Positions 45,740 through 57,505 of a DNA stretch of 64,000 bases are shown here, one piece after another. The translations under genes were made by a program, and so were the position numbers. The DNA is from Vinca minor (taxonomy: Eukaryota > Streptophyta > Magnoliopsida > Gentianales > Apocynaceae). The stretch spans positions 124,001 through 188,000 of the forward strand of contig JAOCZM010000239.1 of NCBI GenBank assembly GCA_026122235.1, written 5' to 3'. How positions within the stretch are numbered: the stretch's first letter is position 1; the number at the start of each line of letters is the position of its first letter. The notes under the pieces are model-generated. The model did not search any database. It was not told the DNA's origin and saw only the letters and a program-made list of their open reading frames with translations.

Positions 45740-46547
45740 TCGGTCATCCAAAACCAAATAGACGACGACAACAATCATCTCAATTAGACGATACCCAAAC
45801 GACATAATATACAAAACAAGGCCAGTAACAACAAAGCAAATAAGGCCAGAAAAAAAAAAAAACAACAATTACATACACAAACCCACGACATGATATAGAC
45901 ACGACGATAAACCACACAAAATGCAATTAAATCCGAAACTTCGTCAAATTTATGCAATAAAACATGAATAGGCAATTCATACTCAATTCCATCATTTAAA
46001 ATACTGATTTCATGAGTTTTATAATTGAAAACACAAAGGTGTAAGATCCTTACTTGATTCAAACATAATTTAAGCAAGCAAATATAGAAATCCAAAAATA
46101 CAATCACCCTTCCCGGTGATATAACTCTTTGCTCCGAACTCGAAATGACGATCTGTCAGCGGTCATGCGTAGGTCCTTTGATTACCTTTGAAACGCACTA
46201 AAGATTTCTTAAAACGGACAACGTTTCCCCCTTTAATTGTTCTCTCAATTTTCCCCATATTTCTTCTCTATTTTTTTCCTTTTTCTTTTCCCTCTTCTAT
46301 TTGGTAACTACCGTTATTCTCCCCCTGATTTACAGCCATAAATCGCTTACAAAAACTGTCCCTCAACTTTCTAACAACCACACTCAAGTCCCCAAACTAT
46401 ACCACTCATCAAATCTGCCCTTTGACATAATACTAAAATGTAACAATGAAAAGTGTTATGACATATAGTTGACTCAAAATTAATTACATGACACGAATAC
46501 ACGTAAGCTGAAAAATTTACACGTAAGCAGAAACGTTTCGAGCATCA
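45740..46547 (-). repeat. Left (3') LTR of the Ty3 element, truncated
   Basis: It aligns with the right LTR from about 49538 to 50357. On the minus strand it begins TGATGCTCG after the purine tract. The outer ~1.1 kb is missing, and the sequence switches to the Ty3 pol relic's flank. Confidence 0.8.
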
Positions 46548-46561
46548 CATACCTCCCCCTT
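46548..46561 (-). other. Polypurine tract of the minus-strand Ty3 element
   Basis: On the minus strand it reads AAGGGGGAGGTATG directly before the LTR start TGATGC. Confidence 0.65.
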
Positions 46562-46830
46562 ACAACATACACAACTTTCGAAATAGGCACCCTCATAAAC
46601 ATAGACATAAACCCCTTACTAGATATGGAGATTCTACAGGCCTTCCCAAAACAAGTATGGAACTATATGCAACCTATCAAGTACAAGGAAATATAATAAC
46701 CAAATAATCACATAAATGTACCTGTTGGTTTACCCGTGTAATTTCCCTCCCTTAGCTGAGAAAGAAAAAAGACCCGAGCATTTGGCTTAGCCCCGCTTCC
46801 TCCAATCTTTGGTGCTAATCCTAAAGTATT

Positions 46831-48093
46831 TCATGTGACTTGATGTGGAGCTATGCACCAACTAACCTGGTGACACATCTTTTCACATCTGAAACATGCC
46901 CCAAAAACCCACATGTGATCCTTAGTATGCCTTATTCCACGTCTATAACAAACCTTGAAATCCTGAGAAGTATTTGGTGCCCTTGTGGGTCCCCCATTTC
47001 TGACCAAGTTAGAACCTGTCACTACTCCCGGTCTAAAGGTATTGGTTCGTCCCGGTGTGGAAGCAAACCTCTTCAGAGCAAGCATATGAGTGCTATCATT
47101 AGGGTGAGGACTCTATCATTGTGTCATGGCAGAGAACGACCTCTTTCTCTCAGAATCGGTTGTCGTGAATTCCTCCTCATCGTCGAAGATTCTTTGGTAC
47201 GCATTAATGTAGGTAGTAGAGCGATACCCTGAGAGCCTCCCTCTAATATGGGGTAACAGTCCCCTCACAAACCTCTGAGTTCTCATCTCTTCATGTCTGA
47301 TGATCAATGTAGCATACTTTCCTAAATAGTTGAACTTACTAGCAAACTCAGAAACCGACATCCCTTCTGTTTTCCTTGAATCGAAAAACTAATTCTGGCA
47401 CACAAACTTAAATGTTCCCTGGAAGTACTGATCCGGGAAATCCTTCTTTAACCTATCATAAGTGATAGGTTGTTCCCCTTGTGCATAGATAGGGCCCACG
47501 CCCTTCCACCATTCAGCGGCCTCATAAGTCAAGAATGCCACGATATCGGTCTTGACATTTTCCGATATCCTCATAATATGGAAGTGTTTCTCTATCTCTT
47601 CCAACTTAGTCTCAGACTGATCCGGTCCCATATTACCATAAAATGAGACCATCCTCATTTTCTTAATCCATTCGAAATACACTCCTGAGTCAACCTCGGC
47701 CCTCGGAACCCTCTAAGTCCCAACATTTTGATTCCGTTGTTATGTGGTTGAAACATCTGGGCTAGCAATCAATGCAATGTCTATATCAGGAGTTGCCCCT
47801 GAATTAACTGGTGGAGGTACATTATGTGGTGGAGGAGTAAGAGGTATTTCGTTATACGGTGGTGTTGGAGGTACATCAACTGGTGGTGGAGGTACTACAT
47901 ACTCAGCCTCATATCTGGTTTCATTTCCCCTAGTCGGTGCCAGTGGAGGAAGCAGATTTCGTGTCTCGGCGTATCAATGCAGACTTGACGACCCCACATG
48001 TGTACGCGCTCTCCTCGTGTCTCGGCGTATCATGGCAACAATCGACGTACTGAAGTCGATGCTCTCAACATTGTCCCCTTCTTGACGGTCCAT
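46831..48093 (-). pseudogene. gag: Ty3-type Gag, broken
   Basis: It begins MDRQEGDNVESIDFS at 48093. A Pro-rich segment (VVPPPPVDVPPTPPYNEIPL) follows a TGA near 47973. The capsid-like Retrotrans_gag core is at 47682-47116: IEKHFHIM, AAEWWKGV, TYDRLKKDFPDQYFQ, then after a TAG MSVSEFASKFNYLGKYA and RFVRGLLPHIR. The C-terminal part (47085-46831) has zinc-knuckle-like CFRCEKMCHQVSWC. A 16-bp direct repeat, GTGTCTCGGCGTATCA, at 47961-47976 and 48017-48032 lies in the N-terminal part. Stops at several places make it non-functional, and no pol follows. Confidence 0.8.
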
Positions 48094-48377
48094 CTTAACC
48101 CATGTAACAGTTCATATATATGGGATGCCGTAGGAAAAGCAACTAATTCACATATCCATTTAACGTAACATAAAGAGTAGACATGGCATAACACAAGAAG
48201 CAAATATTGCATAACATAGCCCCTATATGAACAATATAACATAACATGTTAGCAAGTACATATCCAATGGTAAGTAAACACATATGTCCTATTTCAGGCT
48301 CTATCCATCTCACACCTCACATTACGTTTCATGTTTTTCCTCAATTCATTCCAAGTATAAGTCCTAAGGTTCAACCT

Positions 48378-48389
48378 CACCTGATACCA
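48378..48389 (-). other. Primer binding site of the Ty3 element
   Basis: On the minus strand it reads TGGTATCAGGTG, which matches the first nine bases of the tRNA-Met site. It is separated from the LTR end (TATGACA at 48394) by a few bases. Confidence 0.7.
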
Positions 48390-48393
48390 TTTA

Positions 48394-49222
48394 TGTCATA
48401 CCCCATAACTCGTGTGATGACATGGTAGCGTCTCATCAACCAATGAGACAGCAAATCCCACAAACAATGTTACTAAAATGGAAAATAATTCTAAAATTAC
48501 ATGAAAATTAAAAATTACTAAATGCTCACTACTACGGGATTTACTATTACAAGGTTCATTATGAGATCACGCTTCATCATACCCCTCCCAATAATCATCT
48601 ACATAGCATGGCCTGGCACCATTATCATCTGCAAAATAAGAAAAGGAAAAGACTGAGTTGCGAAGCCAGGTAAGGATCAAACGACCCATGGGATGAAGCA
48701 ACGATAAGACACATAAGATTTTCTCGTTTCCCAAAACCCCTTTGAAAACACTTGACACAAATAGATGTAACACAACGACACAATATTTGAAATACACTAC
48801 ACATAACCACAACTAACTGGACACGAACACGTAAAGAAACAGAATCCAAAACAGATCAGCACATGCTGCAGACTGAGCTGCGGACAAAGCACATCATCCG
48901 CAGTCATCGTCTACAACAATGCAATAGCTCCCAGTACTTTGCCAGAAGAAGCATCGGATGAAGGATACTGCAAAAAAAACACTTTATAATGTACAAAAAC
49001 ACATGTAAAAGTTCCATTTCTGAAACTTAACTTTCTCAACCCAAAATGACACCTTTTAAACTCAAACCAAAGTACAAATAAGATCGAAAAAAGAAGAAAT
49101 AAGCTAATAACCATTATCTTCACATCTTAACACACATACATCGGAATGTGCTTCGAGCACCATGTTCTACTCATAAGTCACAAATGAAAAACACATTGTT
49201 AGACATTACGTGTATGGTTATT

Positions 49223-49267
<45 letters not shown>

Positions 49268-50357
49268 TCACAACTCTATAACAATAATTGTAACGGCCCT
49301 AACAACGACCAAGTTAGGATACCCCAGGAATTTCATACACATGGGTTCAGTTTCTCCCCCTGAACGAACAGGTCCAAGATTTTAAGGACCCATTCTACAT
49401 TTTATCATCTTCCATCACCATTGACTCCACAAAACCTTTACAGTCCTAATGATATCTCACATCAGGTGACGGTCCAAGAATTTCTTATCACAACACATGA
49501 ACTCCCGGGGGTTCAACACATTCAAAATCCTGTTAAACTTGGTCGACCAAAACCAAATAGACGACAACAACAACAATCTCAATTAGACGATACCCAAACG
49601 ACATAAAATACAAAACAAAGCCAACAATTAACAACAAAGAAAACAAGGCCAGAAAGATACAACATTTACATACACAAATCAACAACACGACATAGACGTG
49701 ACACTCAACCACATAGAATGCAATTAAATCCGACCCTTCATCAAATTTATGCAATAAAACATGAATAAGCAATTCTTGTTCAATTCCATAGTTTAAAATA
49801 CTGATTTCATGAGTTTTATATCTGTAAACACAGAGGTGTGAGATTATTTTTATTATTCAATCACAATTTAAGCAAGCAAATAGGAAAATCCTCAAATCCA
49901 GAAATACCAGTCCCTCTCTTCTCCGAACTTGGAATCACAATCCGCCAGCCATCACGCGTTGGTCTTTCGATTACCTTCGAACCACTGTAAAGTAAGATAA
50001 AAAAAACAGACACAATTTCCCTCTTGAATTGTTCTCTCAAAGTTCTGTCCAGATTTCTTCTCTCTTTCTTTCATTTTTCTTTTCCAACTTCTTTTTGGTA
50101 ACTACCGTTATTCTCCTCCTGATTTTCCAGCCATAACTTTCCCACTCAAATCTCTTACAAAAACCATCCCTCAACTTCCTAACAAACACACTAAAATCCC
50201 TCAATTCTCCAACTCATCAAATACACCCGTCAACATAAAACTCAAATGTAACACATGACACATGTTATGACATATAGTTCATGCCAAATTAATTACATGA
50301 CATGCATACACGTAAGCTGAAACTTTTACAGCTAAACAAAAAAGTTTTGGAGTATCA
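48394..50357 (-). repeat. Right (5') LTR of the Ty3 element
   Basis: It is 1964 bases, TG to CA on the minus strand. It includes a (CT)n tract at 49224-49265 and several short ORFs that look accidental. Confidence 0.8.
49224..49265. repeat. (CT)n microsatellite
   Basis: About 21 CT dinucleotides within the right LTR. Open frames across it are low-complexity artefacts. Confidence 0.95.
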
Positions 50358-50850
50358 CGATAACTTTTGAACTATGAAGAAGTCGTACTTAAACTCCACT
50401 GGAATACCTACAGTTTTATCTGCAAAGTTGGACTAAAAATACTTGTTATGTTTTAATCACACATAAGTAAATGCGCATTCCATAGAACTTAGCAATTATA
50501 CTCCATGACCTCTTACAACATTGACTTTCTTAGAGGACGCCTATACATCACTAGGCTTTGTTTATGAGAAAATATGTAAAACGTAAAGTGTTGTTGTTCT
50601 TAGTATGAAAACAAAGGAAAAACATCTGATCAAATGCAATCTTAATTCTTGGATAGATTTGATAGTGTTTTGTTTGAAAATTCATATCTTGAGTTCCGTA
50701 AAAGGTAAATTAAATTACTTGTCAGAGAAATGTTTAAGTCTCAAAATCTACATTCCATCTTGGATGAAATGTCGTGCAGTCCTACCATGGTCGATGTTGC
50801 ACTGTACTCGGTTATAGGAGAAGCCTTTATTGTTTTCCTCCAAAATACTA
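50358..50850. other. AT-rich intergenic sequence
   Basis: No gene, repeat or RNA is recognised. Short open frames have no family features. Confidence 0.6.
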
Positions 50851-51158
50851 CTCCCTCCATTTGTATTTGAACATTTCGCACATATTAAAGAGTCTCCAAA
50901 AAACAAGAAGATTTAAAAGAAATAGACTAATACATAATCATTTACTCCTTGACAATGTACTAATGATTAGAAAAACATTAAGCACGGTAAAAGTTCATTT
51001 CATTTCCATGCATACAAATATAATACTTATTATGGGAAAAATAAAATATAAAATGTTAAAATGTTACTCTTATTTTTAAGGGGGGTATTAAACTACCATT
51101 CCAAGAACATTGAAGATCGAACATAAAAAATTTGATGATCTCTCTGTATGGAGGGAAA
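50851..51158. mobile_element. Stowaway-like MITE
   Basis: It opens CTCCCTCCATTTGTATTTGA after TA (50849-50850) and ends ATGGAGGGAAA before TA (51159-51160). Imperfect CTCCCTCC terminal repeats, TA duplication, about 300-base size and high AT content fit Stowaway (Tc1/mariner-derived) elements. It has no coding capacity. Confidence 0.65.
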
Positions 51159-51163
51159 TAATA

Positions 51164-51300
51164 CTCTACGGTCCTAAAATAAAGGTATACTTTCTAAGAT
51201 GGATGTATTTCTAAACCCTCATAACTAACCTCTTATATTTAAACCGGCCAAAATCTACTAACATATGTGTCCTATATTTAAGGATAATATGATAACTTAC
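51164..51300. mobile_element. Second Stowaway-like MITE remnant
   Basis: CTACGGTCCTAAAATAAAGG, then ACTTTCTAAG and CCCTCATAACTAACC, resembles the 5' portion of common plant Stowaway copies. No matching 3' end is seen. Confidence 0.45.
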
Positions 51301-52150
51301 TCATTATCAAAACTATTCGTCTTAAGCAAGTCAAATGTGGACATTGAAATTGAGATGGATAAAGGCCAATTCAGAAACAAAATTTCATTGAAGAACTTGG
51401 AGCGACTGATACATCAAGGTACGTAACTATTGAACTATAAATAATTCGTATACAAAGAAAAACTTAATTGTCTAAGTATTCCCAAAAGAAGATTAATCCT
51501 CAATAATGAAATATACCTTTAAAATAGAACTAAGCCTATTTGGTATTTCAACATTCGTCAAGTTCGTCAGAATTTTGTTTTTCTTGCATAGTGCTTGAAG
51601 TTCCTTCCTCTTCGGATAATGATAATTTATCAATCTGTAGAAGAATACCATCAGGAAGATCCCAAGTTATAAGATTATTTTGAAGAATATATAACTTGAT
51701 TTACTTCTAGAAATATTTGAAGAAACCTATATTCTTTAACTTAGTCAACAAGATGAAGAAAACGTGTTAGAACTCACAAAATTGGATTATAATTGATGAA
51801 AATTGAGGAACTCGTAATTGGATAAGGAAGGAAAACAACAAGCCGCAATGATGCCACTACCAGGACAAACACACAAAAGAGAAGTTCATAATAAGGGAAA
51901 CAGAATCGGACGGTGTGGCTCCTTGTCAAAATAGATGTAGTTCAATAATTTAAGAAATTATTTCCATGAGAATGAAGACAAAAAATGCAAACAAGTGGAA
52001 CATCCAGTTCCTCTTCTCAAAAACATAAAATAATTTCTTTTAATCTTCTTGAATTTAGTGTTTTATTCAACTTTCCTTTTTTGTTGTATGTGTAGGATGA
52101 AGACAAAAGAAAATTAAGCAACACCGAATCGTCCTCTATAATTTAAGAAA
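51301..52150. other. AT-rich intergenic sequence
   Basis: No gene or repeat is recognised on either strand. Confidence 0.6.
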
Positions 52151-52206
52151 GTGAAGATATATTTCCATGGGTATCGTCTTTTGCAGTGGTATCCGTCACC
52201 AACACC

Positions 52207-52620
52207 GAATCGTTCAAATTCAACTTCGACGGTTCTTGGGAACCATACAAAGATAACCAGTTTTCTTGCAACGATGTTCTCTGTGATTATTTTTCCGAGC
52301 GAAAAAATATATATTTTTTTATATCTTGGCCCCGTGCTAATAGTTTCTTGGCGGAACTATTGTAGTTATGCACCGTCGATTCTCGTTACTCTCCAAAATT
52401 ATAACGAAATTAACGATATTGAGAATATTTACTATTGTAGTTATGCACCGTCGATTCTCGTTACTCTCCAAAATTATAACGAAATTAACGATATTGAGAA
52501 TATTTACATCGAAGGAGATAATGAGAAAGTTATTCGAACGATGAAGAAAAATATAATTTTTAATAATTTAGTGATTATTCTCATATTAAATTTTACTGGT
52601 GTAACTAATTTTTTTTTTTT
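52207..52620 (+). pseudogene. RNase H-like domain fragment with stops
   Basis: One frame reads SFKFNFDGSWEP, then FLAELL, resembling the first two catalytic regions (D and E) of plant RVT_3/RNase H-like domains. After a 75-bp tandem duplication IEGDNEKVIRTMKK resembles the third Asp region. TAG near 52363 and TAA near 52400 interrupt it. It could be a remnant of a LINE RNase H domain or of a single-copy RNase H-like gene. No RT or zinc-finger part lies upstream, so the origin is open. Confidence 0.5.
52356..52505. repeat. Exact 75-bp tandem duplication
   Basis: ACTATTGTAGTTATGCACCG starts at 52356 and again at 52431, and the whole 75-base block is repeated without a mismatch by eye. Because 75 is a multiple of three, one frame repeats a 25-residue segment (containing CSYAPSILVTLQNYNEI) twice. 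It must be recent. Confidence 0.92.
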
Positions 52621-52678
52621 GTATTTCGTCTAAGTAACGTCGGTTAATTATAACCGTGGAATTTCAATCAACAAAAAG

Positions 52679-52751
52679 GACTCCATGGCCCAATGGATAA
52701 GGCGCTGGTCTACGAAACCAGAGATTCTGGGTTCGATCCCCAGTGGAGTCG
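52679..52751 (+). tRNA. trnR-ACG: tRNA-Arg(ACG), nuclear
   Basis: The 73-base gene folds as a complete cloverleaf. The acceptor GACTCCA (52679-52685) pairs with TGGAGTC (52744-52750), with discriminator G. The D arm contains TGGCCCAATGG. The anticodon stem CTGGT/ACCAG encloses loop CTACGAA with anticodon ACG (read as ICG, Arg). The T arm is CTGGG/TTCGATC/CCCAG. There is no intron and no encoded CCA. CAA strings just upstream (TTTCAATCAACAAA) and T runs downstream fit a plant pol III gene. It differs clearly from plastid tRNA-Arg(ACG), so it is nuclear. It would decode CGN-type arginine codons. Confidence 0.97.
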
Positions 52752-52761
52752 ATTTGTTAAA

Positions 52762-52779
52762 TTTTTTCCCTTTTTTTTT
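52762..52779 (+). terminator. RNA polymerase III T-run terminator
   Basis: TTTTTT at 52762-52767 and a second run of nine T at 52771-52779 start 10 bases after the tRNA end. Confidence 0.8.
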
Positions 52780-52789
52780 GGCTTGTATC

Positions 52790-54948
52790 CAAATATTTGA
52801 CCCGTCCAATTGGGATCTTAATCGAACATTAGCCCATCCAGTAAGAATTTCAACAAACGTGCAACATATTGTATACAAGATATCAATTCGAACCTAATCA
52901 AAAAGTTTTCATGCATCGTCTTTTGCAAACAAATTTACTTTCCGCAATATTAAAAAACAAGATTAAAGTTTATCCAATTCCACTTCAAAACATCTCAACA
53001 ATAATTCCACTTTTAATTTTAGCAATGGAATTTACAAAATTAAGAACAAGGAGAGGGGGGGACCTCGAAAAAAAGAAACAAGCAAGCAAAGATGGAACAA
53101 TGAGGTTTATTGAGTCTTGCAGTACAGTAGAGAAGATTTAAAACTCTAAAACTAAAGATACAATAAAGTTGAATCTTTATTTGCGGGGTTAGCGTTGAAT
53201 TTGATCGTGATAAAGATATTGAATAAGGATTTTAGATACATATCCTAAAAATGAGTTGTTGTCCCTTCAAACGATCACTCTAAACCTCCATTTTTAGTTC
53301 GTCCAATCATATGCTACTTTACTTAATTTTTGGAAACAAATCTGGCAATGACACATATATAAAGTAATTTCTTACATAGAGAATAATTTTATAAATGAAC
53401 ACAATTGAAAAATAAAGTTATGGAACAAGAGTGCGAATCAAACAAACTTATAACATCTCTCCCAAAAAAAATATTGTTCTTGATAACTTTTGGATGTTGG
53501 TCAATATATTTAACTACAATATTTTCACATAAAAGAAATACAATATTTCCATGACTTCTATAGCATTGGATAACATATTATTAAGTGAATATTTCTCGAT
53601 ATAATTGTATAATTTAATTAATAATATGATGCGAGGGAGTGATTTTGTACTATATTTACATAAGACGGTTCATCAGATTAATTAGAATCTTTAATTTAAA
53701 TTATGAGCAATTAACTTTTTCTACCACAAAACTATTTACGAGTGTCATGTTTGCCAAAATTCTCTTTTTATGTTTTTTTTGTCATCAAACATTTTTCGGG
53801 TGCTAAAAAGGTCACTAATGTTAATTCAAAATAACTCTAAAATCACATTTTTTATATTCGATTGAGGAACAAATTGTTTTTTAATAACTGGACCATCTTT
53901 CAAATATTGCCAAAAACCATCACCCTCTTTCTACTTCTTTCTTCTTCCCCTCTCCTCCATCCATGTCAGCCCCGATTTTGAAAATAAATTTTTTGTATAA
54001 GACAAAAAGCTTAAATACAAACCCCACCATAAATTTCCAAATGAAAACCCCTTCCCCACTATTCTTCTTGAACCCTTTTTCAGTTATTTTTCCTCCATTT
54101 TCATGGCTTCTACGAATTCATTTGAAAATAAGTCCAAGAAAATCAAATCCATTTTTTCTCATTCAATAAATAAGAAAAATGTTTTTCTATATTACAAAAA
54201 TGTCATGAAGGTATTGGATTTAAATTGAGGTTTAGAAAAACGAAGATGATAGTGGAGAATAAATAGAGGGAAGAATGTAAGTGAGGGAGCGATGAAGAAA
54301 AGAAGAGAAAAAGAAAACCTTTGGGGGGCGAGGTGTCAATTAAAATTAGGAATCTATAGTTTTTCTTCTCGCAAATAAGTACCTGTTGTTTTTAAGTATG
54401 GAAAATGCATTGAACCTCCAAAAATACCCTTTAGAACCTACCTCACGTGAGAGGCACATGATCGATTATGACAATTTTCTTTAAATAATTGGACGAAAGT
54501 CCTTTTATGGCAGGTTGAAAGTAAATGTACAACTTTAAAATGGAAATTTAAACATACGAGACCTTAACCTCAATATGAAAATACATTTTGGATGAAATAG
54601 ACTAATTTGCCTTCATTTTATCTAAACTACAAAAAAACAATTGCTATTTGCAACATGCGGTTTTAATCTAGAATTTCCTAGGTGACTCCAAAGAGATAAG
54701 AGTTATAAAAATTAGAAGAAATGCATCTTCCCACAAAAATCGAAGGCTTATTTATATAAATACTTCAAACTTCATTCTTTATATAACCTAAGTTCTAGGA
54801 ATTTTATAGGCATGATATGAAACATCCCTCTGACCTAGAAAATGATAATTCTTAATAACTTGGTCAAACTAAACATAAAATCAAGCAAGACTAGATAAAC
54901 ACTAGGTAGAATCATAGGAAATCAAGTCTAGGAAATAAAGATAGGGCA
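52790..54948. other. AT-rich intergenic sequence
   Basis: No gene, RNA or repeat is recognised. The short open frames at 53963-54169 and elsewhere are low complexity. A 10-bp palindrome with a CACGTG core (CTCACGTGAG) is near 54442. Confidence 0.6.
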
Positions 54949-55440
54949 GATTAGATATTTCATATCTTGCAATGTCCCTTAGGAAAAGCTCAAATGATAA
55001 TGCTCAGACTTGTCATACATACACTTAAAATGTTTTCATGTTAAAAGATTTTTCAATGTGTTGAAAGAGCCATACAAAGTTTATGATTGAGATAGATAGC
55101 ATTTGATTTGAGACTTATTGGGAAAAACACTTTTAACCCGCATCTCGGTCGACCGAAGTATTACTTCGGAATACCGGTTGAAGGTCGGTTGACCAAGCCT
55201 CTTGTTAGGTCAACCGAAGTGTGTCACGTCACTCAGTCTTTTATGTATGGTTTCAATCACTCAACGACTATTTTGGTTAGGACGACATCAATCCAGTTCG
55301 GTAAACCGAGATATGGTTAGGTTGGCCGAGATCGAAAAAAACCTTTTTCATAAAAAAGTTCGGAAGCACCCCAAACGACCTGGATTGAAGTCCGATCAAC
55401 CGAAGTGCCGTTTTCTGGCAGTTTTCTACTCATTCCATTA
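54949..55440 (+). repeat. 5' LTR remnant of the copia-like element
   Basis: It is homologous to 57702-58165. Its start is missing and its inner end is not clear. It contains several CGGTCGACCGAAG-like strings between 55146 and 55410. Confidence 0.65.
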
Positions 55441-55569
55441 AGTGCATTCAATTTAATCTCATTCAATGCATTATTTATTATTCAAACCCTTAGACATTTT
55501 CTCACAAAAATCAAAACCCAAACTTATCTATACCGAAATTTCTTCCACAAATCCTTGATTCACATAATC

Positions 55570-56645
55570 ATGAAGACAAGTCAACCACCATCCAAATCAC
55601 CAAAGCCACAAAATACCCAACCCAAGAGAAATCCTACTAAGAGAAAAGTCCCCTCAAATAAACTCTTTGAAAAGGGGATTACTATCCTAGAATCGAATGA
55701 GCCTACACCAAAGAAATTCAAAACAAAGAATATGGCTAAAAGGGGAGGCAAAGGCAAGACACTCCGATCAATAAACGGAGTCGGATGAAGATAGACATCT
55801 TCCTCCACCTCCACCAAGATTTCAACATCAAGGGGTCATTTAGCAAATCTTACGTGAGACAAACCAAGTATGGTGGGATATTGCAACATATGGTTGCCAA
55901 TGTTTTCCTACCGGTAAAAAGCCATAAGAACTCCATGACATTCTTGCAAATGAAAATGGTGAATTAGCTTGTTGAGAGAAGTAAGGCGAATTTTGGGTAT
56001 TTGGCCTTAAGACATTTTAGTGAAGCCAAAAAAGCCGAGAAAACCTTCAAACCTTATGGGACTATGCTTACATCACTCTTCAAGAAATTCAAAATTAAAT
56101 TCTCCAACCCGGTTCCTAGATTGGACAAATACAACAAGTATGATGAGGGAAACTTCCATAGAATGCACTTGATCCCTGTAAATGCAAAATTGAAATGTAT
56201 ATTCAAGTGCACCGTGGAAGAACTACTTGGAGTGGCAGTTGCAAGGGGAGCTAGAAAAAAGGCTAGTAAAACAATTAAGCATTGTATATAACAGTAACAA
56301 ATTAGGTTGAAGCACAAGGATAATATTCGAGTGTTGATGAAGCTCAAGAAGAAGAAGACAGACAAGGATAAGAAAATGTCCATAATGGGAGAAGAAGTGC
56401 AAAGAGACATTGGGGGAAATGGTGAAGAAGAGGATGTTGAGGAATAAGAAGTGTCTCTTATAAGAAAAAGAGGAGTTGGAAGGCCAATGGCAACTTCACC
56501 CAACCAAAATGAGCTTCTACTTCGAATCTCTAAATTGGGGAAGTTGGAAGAAAGAATTGATGCTACTGAGAACAAGGTTGATGTGGTAATCAAATACACC
56601 AAAACAAAAATTTCAATAATTGATGTGGTGGATGAAGAAGTTTAA
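55570..56645 (+). pseudogene. Unrecognised basic protein of the copia-like element
   Basis: The first piece starts MKTSQPPSKSPKPQ at 55570 and is rich in Lys, Pro and Ser, ending near 55788. The next pieces (55785-55967, 55980-56291, 56451-56645) continue in other frames with KSYVRQTKYGG, HFSEAKKAEKTFKPYG and CTVEELLGVAVARG. It may be a remnant of the uncharacterised third ORF found in some plant copia (Sirevirus-type) elements, but this is a guess from position and layout. Stops and shifts mean it is not expressed as one protein. Confidence 0.4.
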
Positions 56646-57493
56646 GACGAGAAAACGCTAGTGACTCTAACAAAAATGATAGTAGAAATGAAAATGAAAA
56701 AGAGCAAGACAAGGGTTAAGAAGAAACAGAAGAAGAGCAAGGACTTCATGCTACCTTGACCGAAGAAGAAATTACACACGTTATTAAAACTCTGCAATAA
56801 AGATGCATCAACATACCAATAAGCTTCTCTTAACCTTCTCTCCTTCTTGTTTCTCTTCTACTTGTTATTTTCTTTGTACATCTAGTTTAGCAAGAGTATG
56901 CCTTTTATACTTCATATCCTATGTACTACTTGCTTCTTGTGGTGTCTAAACATGCCATGCCTTATAATATGGTAATTCTTGGTTGCATATTTTTATAGAG
57001 TCAATGATGACATCCTTGTGATGAGAGCTCATCCTTTAACCCCTCCTCCCAATTCTTTTTGATATATGAGAAGGGGGAGAAAAAGGTGTTATGTAATGTG
57101 CTATACTTAGGTTTTATATCTTAAAGTACAGCATGGGGTTAATGTTTGGATCATCTAGTGTTTAAGCATTTTCTTTGATTGGTTGATCATCTTTTTGCTT
57201 AACTTGGAGTCTCTACTGTATATATAGCGAAGATATATGTCTTGGATTGTGTTGATGGCATTTGAAAATGCCTTGAAACGGATTTTGCAGGTTGTTATGA
57301 AAACTTACCTTAAGTCCGGTCGACCAGTCTGGTTAACTGTGGTCGACAGGTCTGGTTAAGTGTGGTCGAACGGATAAGATCGGTCGACCTTAGGAAGTAT
57401 TGCAGTCGGCCGAGATCCTCACAATCAGCAAAAATGTAAACTATTTCCTTTACATCTTTTCAGTTTTGTTATCTTTTAACGCTGGGCACAACC
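56646..57493 (+). other. Non-coding internal part of the copia-like element
   Basis: There is no ORF of note. A GAGAAGGGGGAGAAAAAGG purine tract lies at about 57067-57085, with GGTCGACC-like strings at 57317-57405. Confidence 0.55.
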
Positions 57494-57505
57494 TCAAGGG
57501 GAGAT
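57494..57505 (+). other. Polypurine tract
   Basis: TCAAGGGGAGAT directly precedes the LTR start TGTAAGCC. Confidence 0.65.

Larger units (their letters stand above)
45740..50357 (-). mobile_element. Gag-only Ty3-gypsy-type LTR element, minus strand
   Basis: The right LTR (48394-50357) is the 5' LTR, next to a tRNA-Met-like primer site (48389-48378). A broken gag is followed directly by a polypurine tract (46561-46548) and the left LTR (46547-45740), which has lost its outer part. Pol is missing. The LTRs align from CCAAAACCAAATAGACGAC (about 45748 and 49546) to ATCA (46547 and 50357). Confidence 0.8.

Noticed and set aside
47744..48085. Gly-rich plus-strand open frame of 113 codons
   Set aside because: It is the antisense of the Pro-rich N-terminal part of the minus-strand Ty3 Gag. 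The codons reflect GGT/GGA complements of proline codons.
49148..49363. Frame with a Leu-Ser repeat
   Set aside because: It is a translation of the (CT)n microsatellite in the Ty3 LTR.
52885..53141. Possible small gene after the tRNA (90-codon frame)
   Set aside because: There is no recognisable domain, the composition is that of random AT-rich sequence, and the frame overlaps tRNA downstream flank.
53963..54169. 68-codon frame in the AT-rich gap
   Set aside because: It shows low complexity with no domain, no conserved neighbour and no splice or promoter context. It is indistinguishable from chance in AT-rich DNA.
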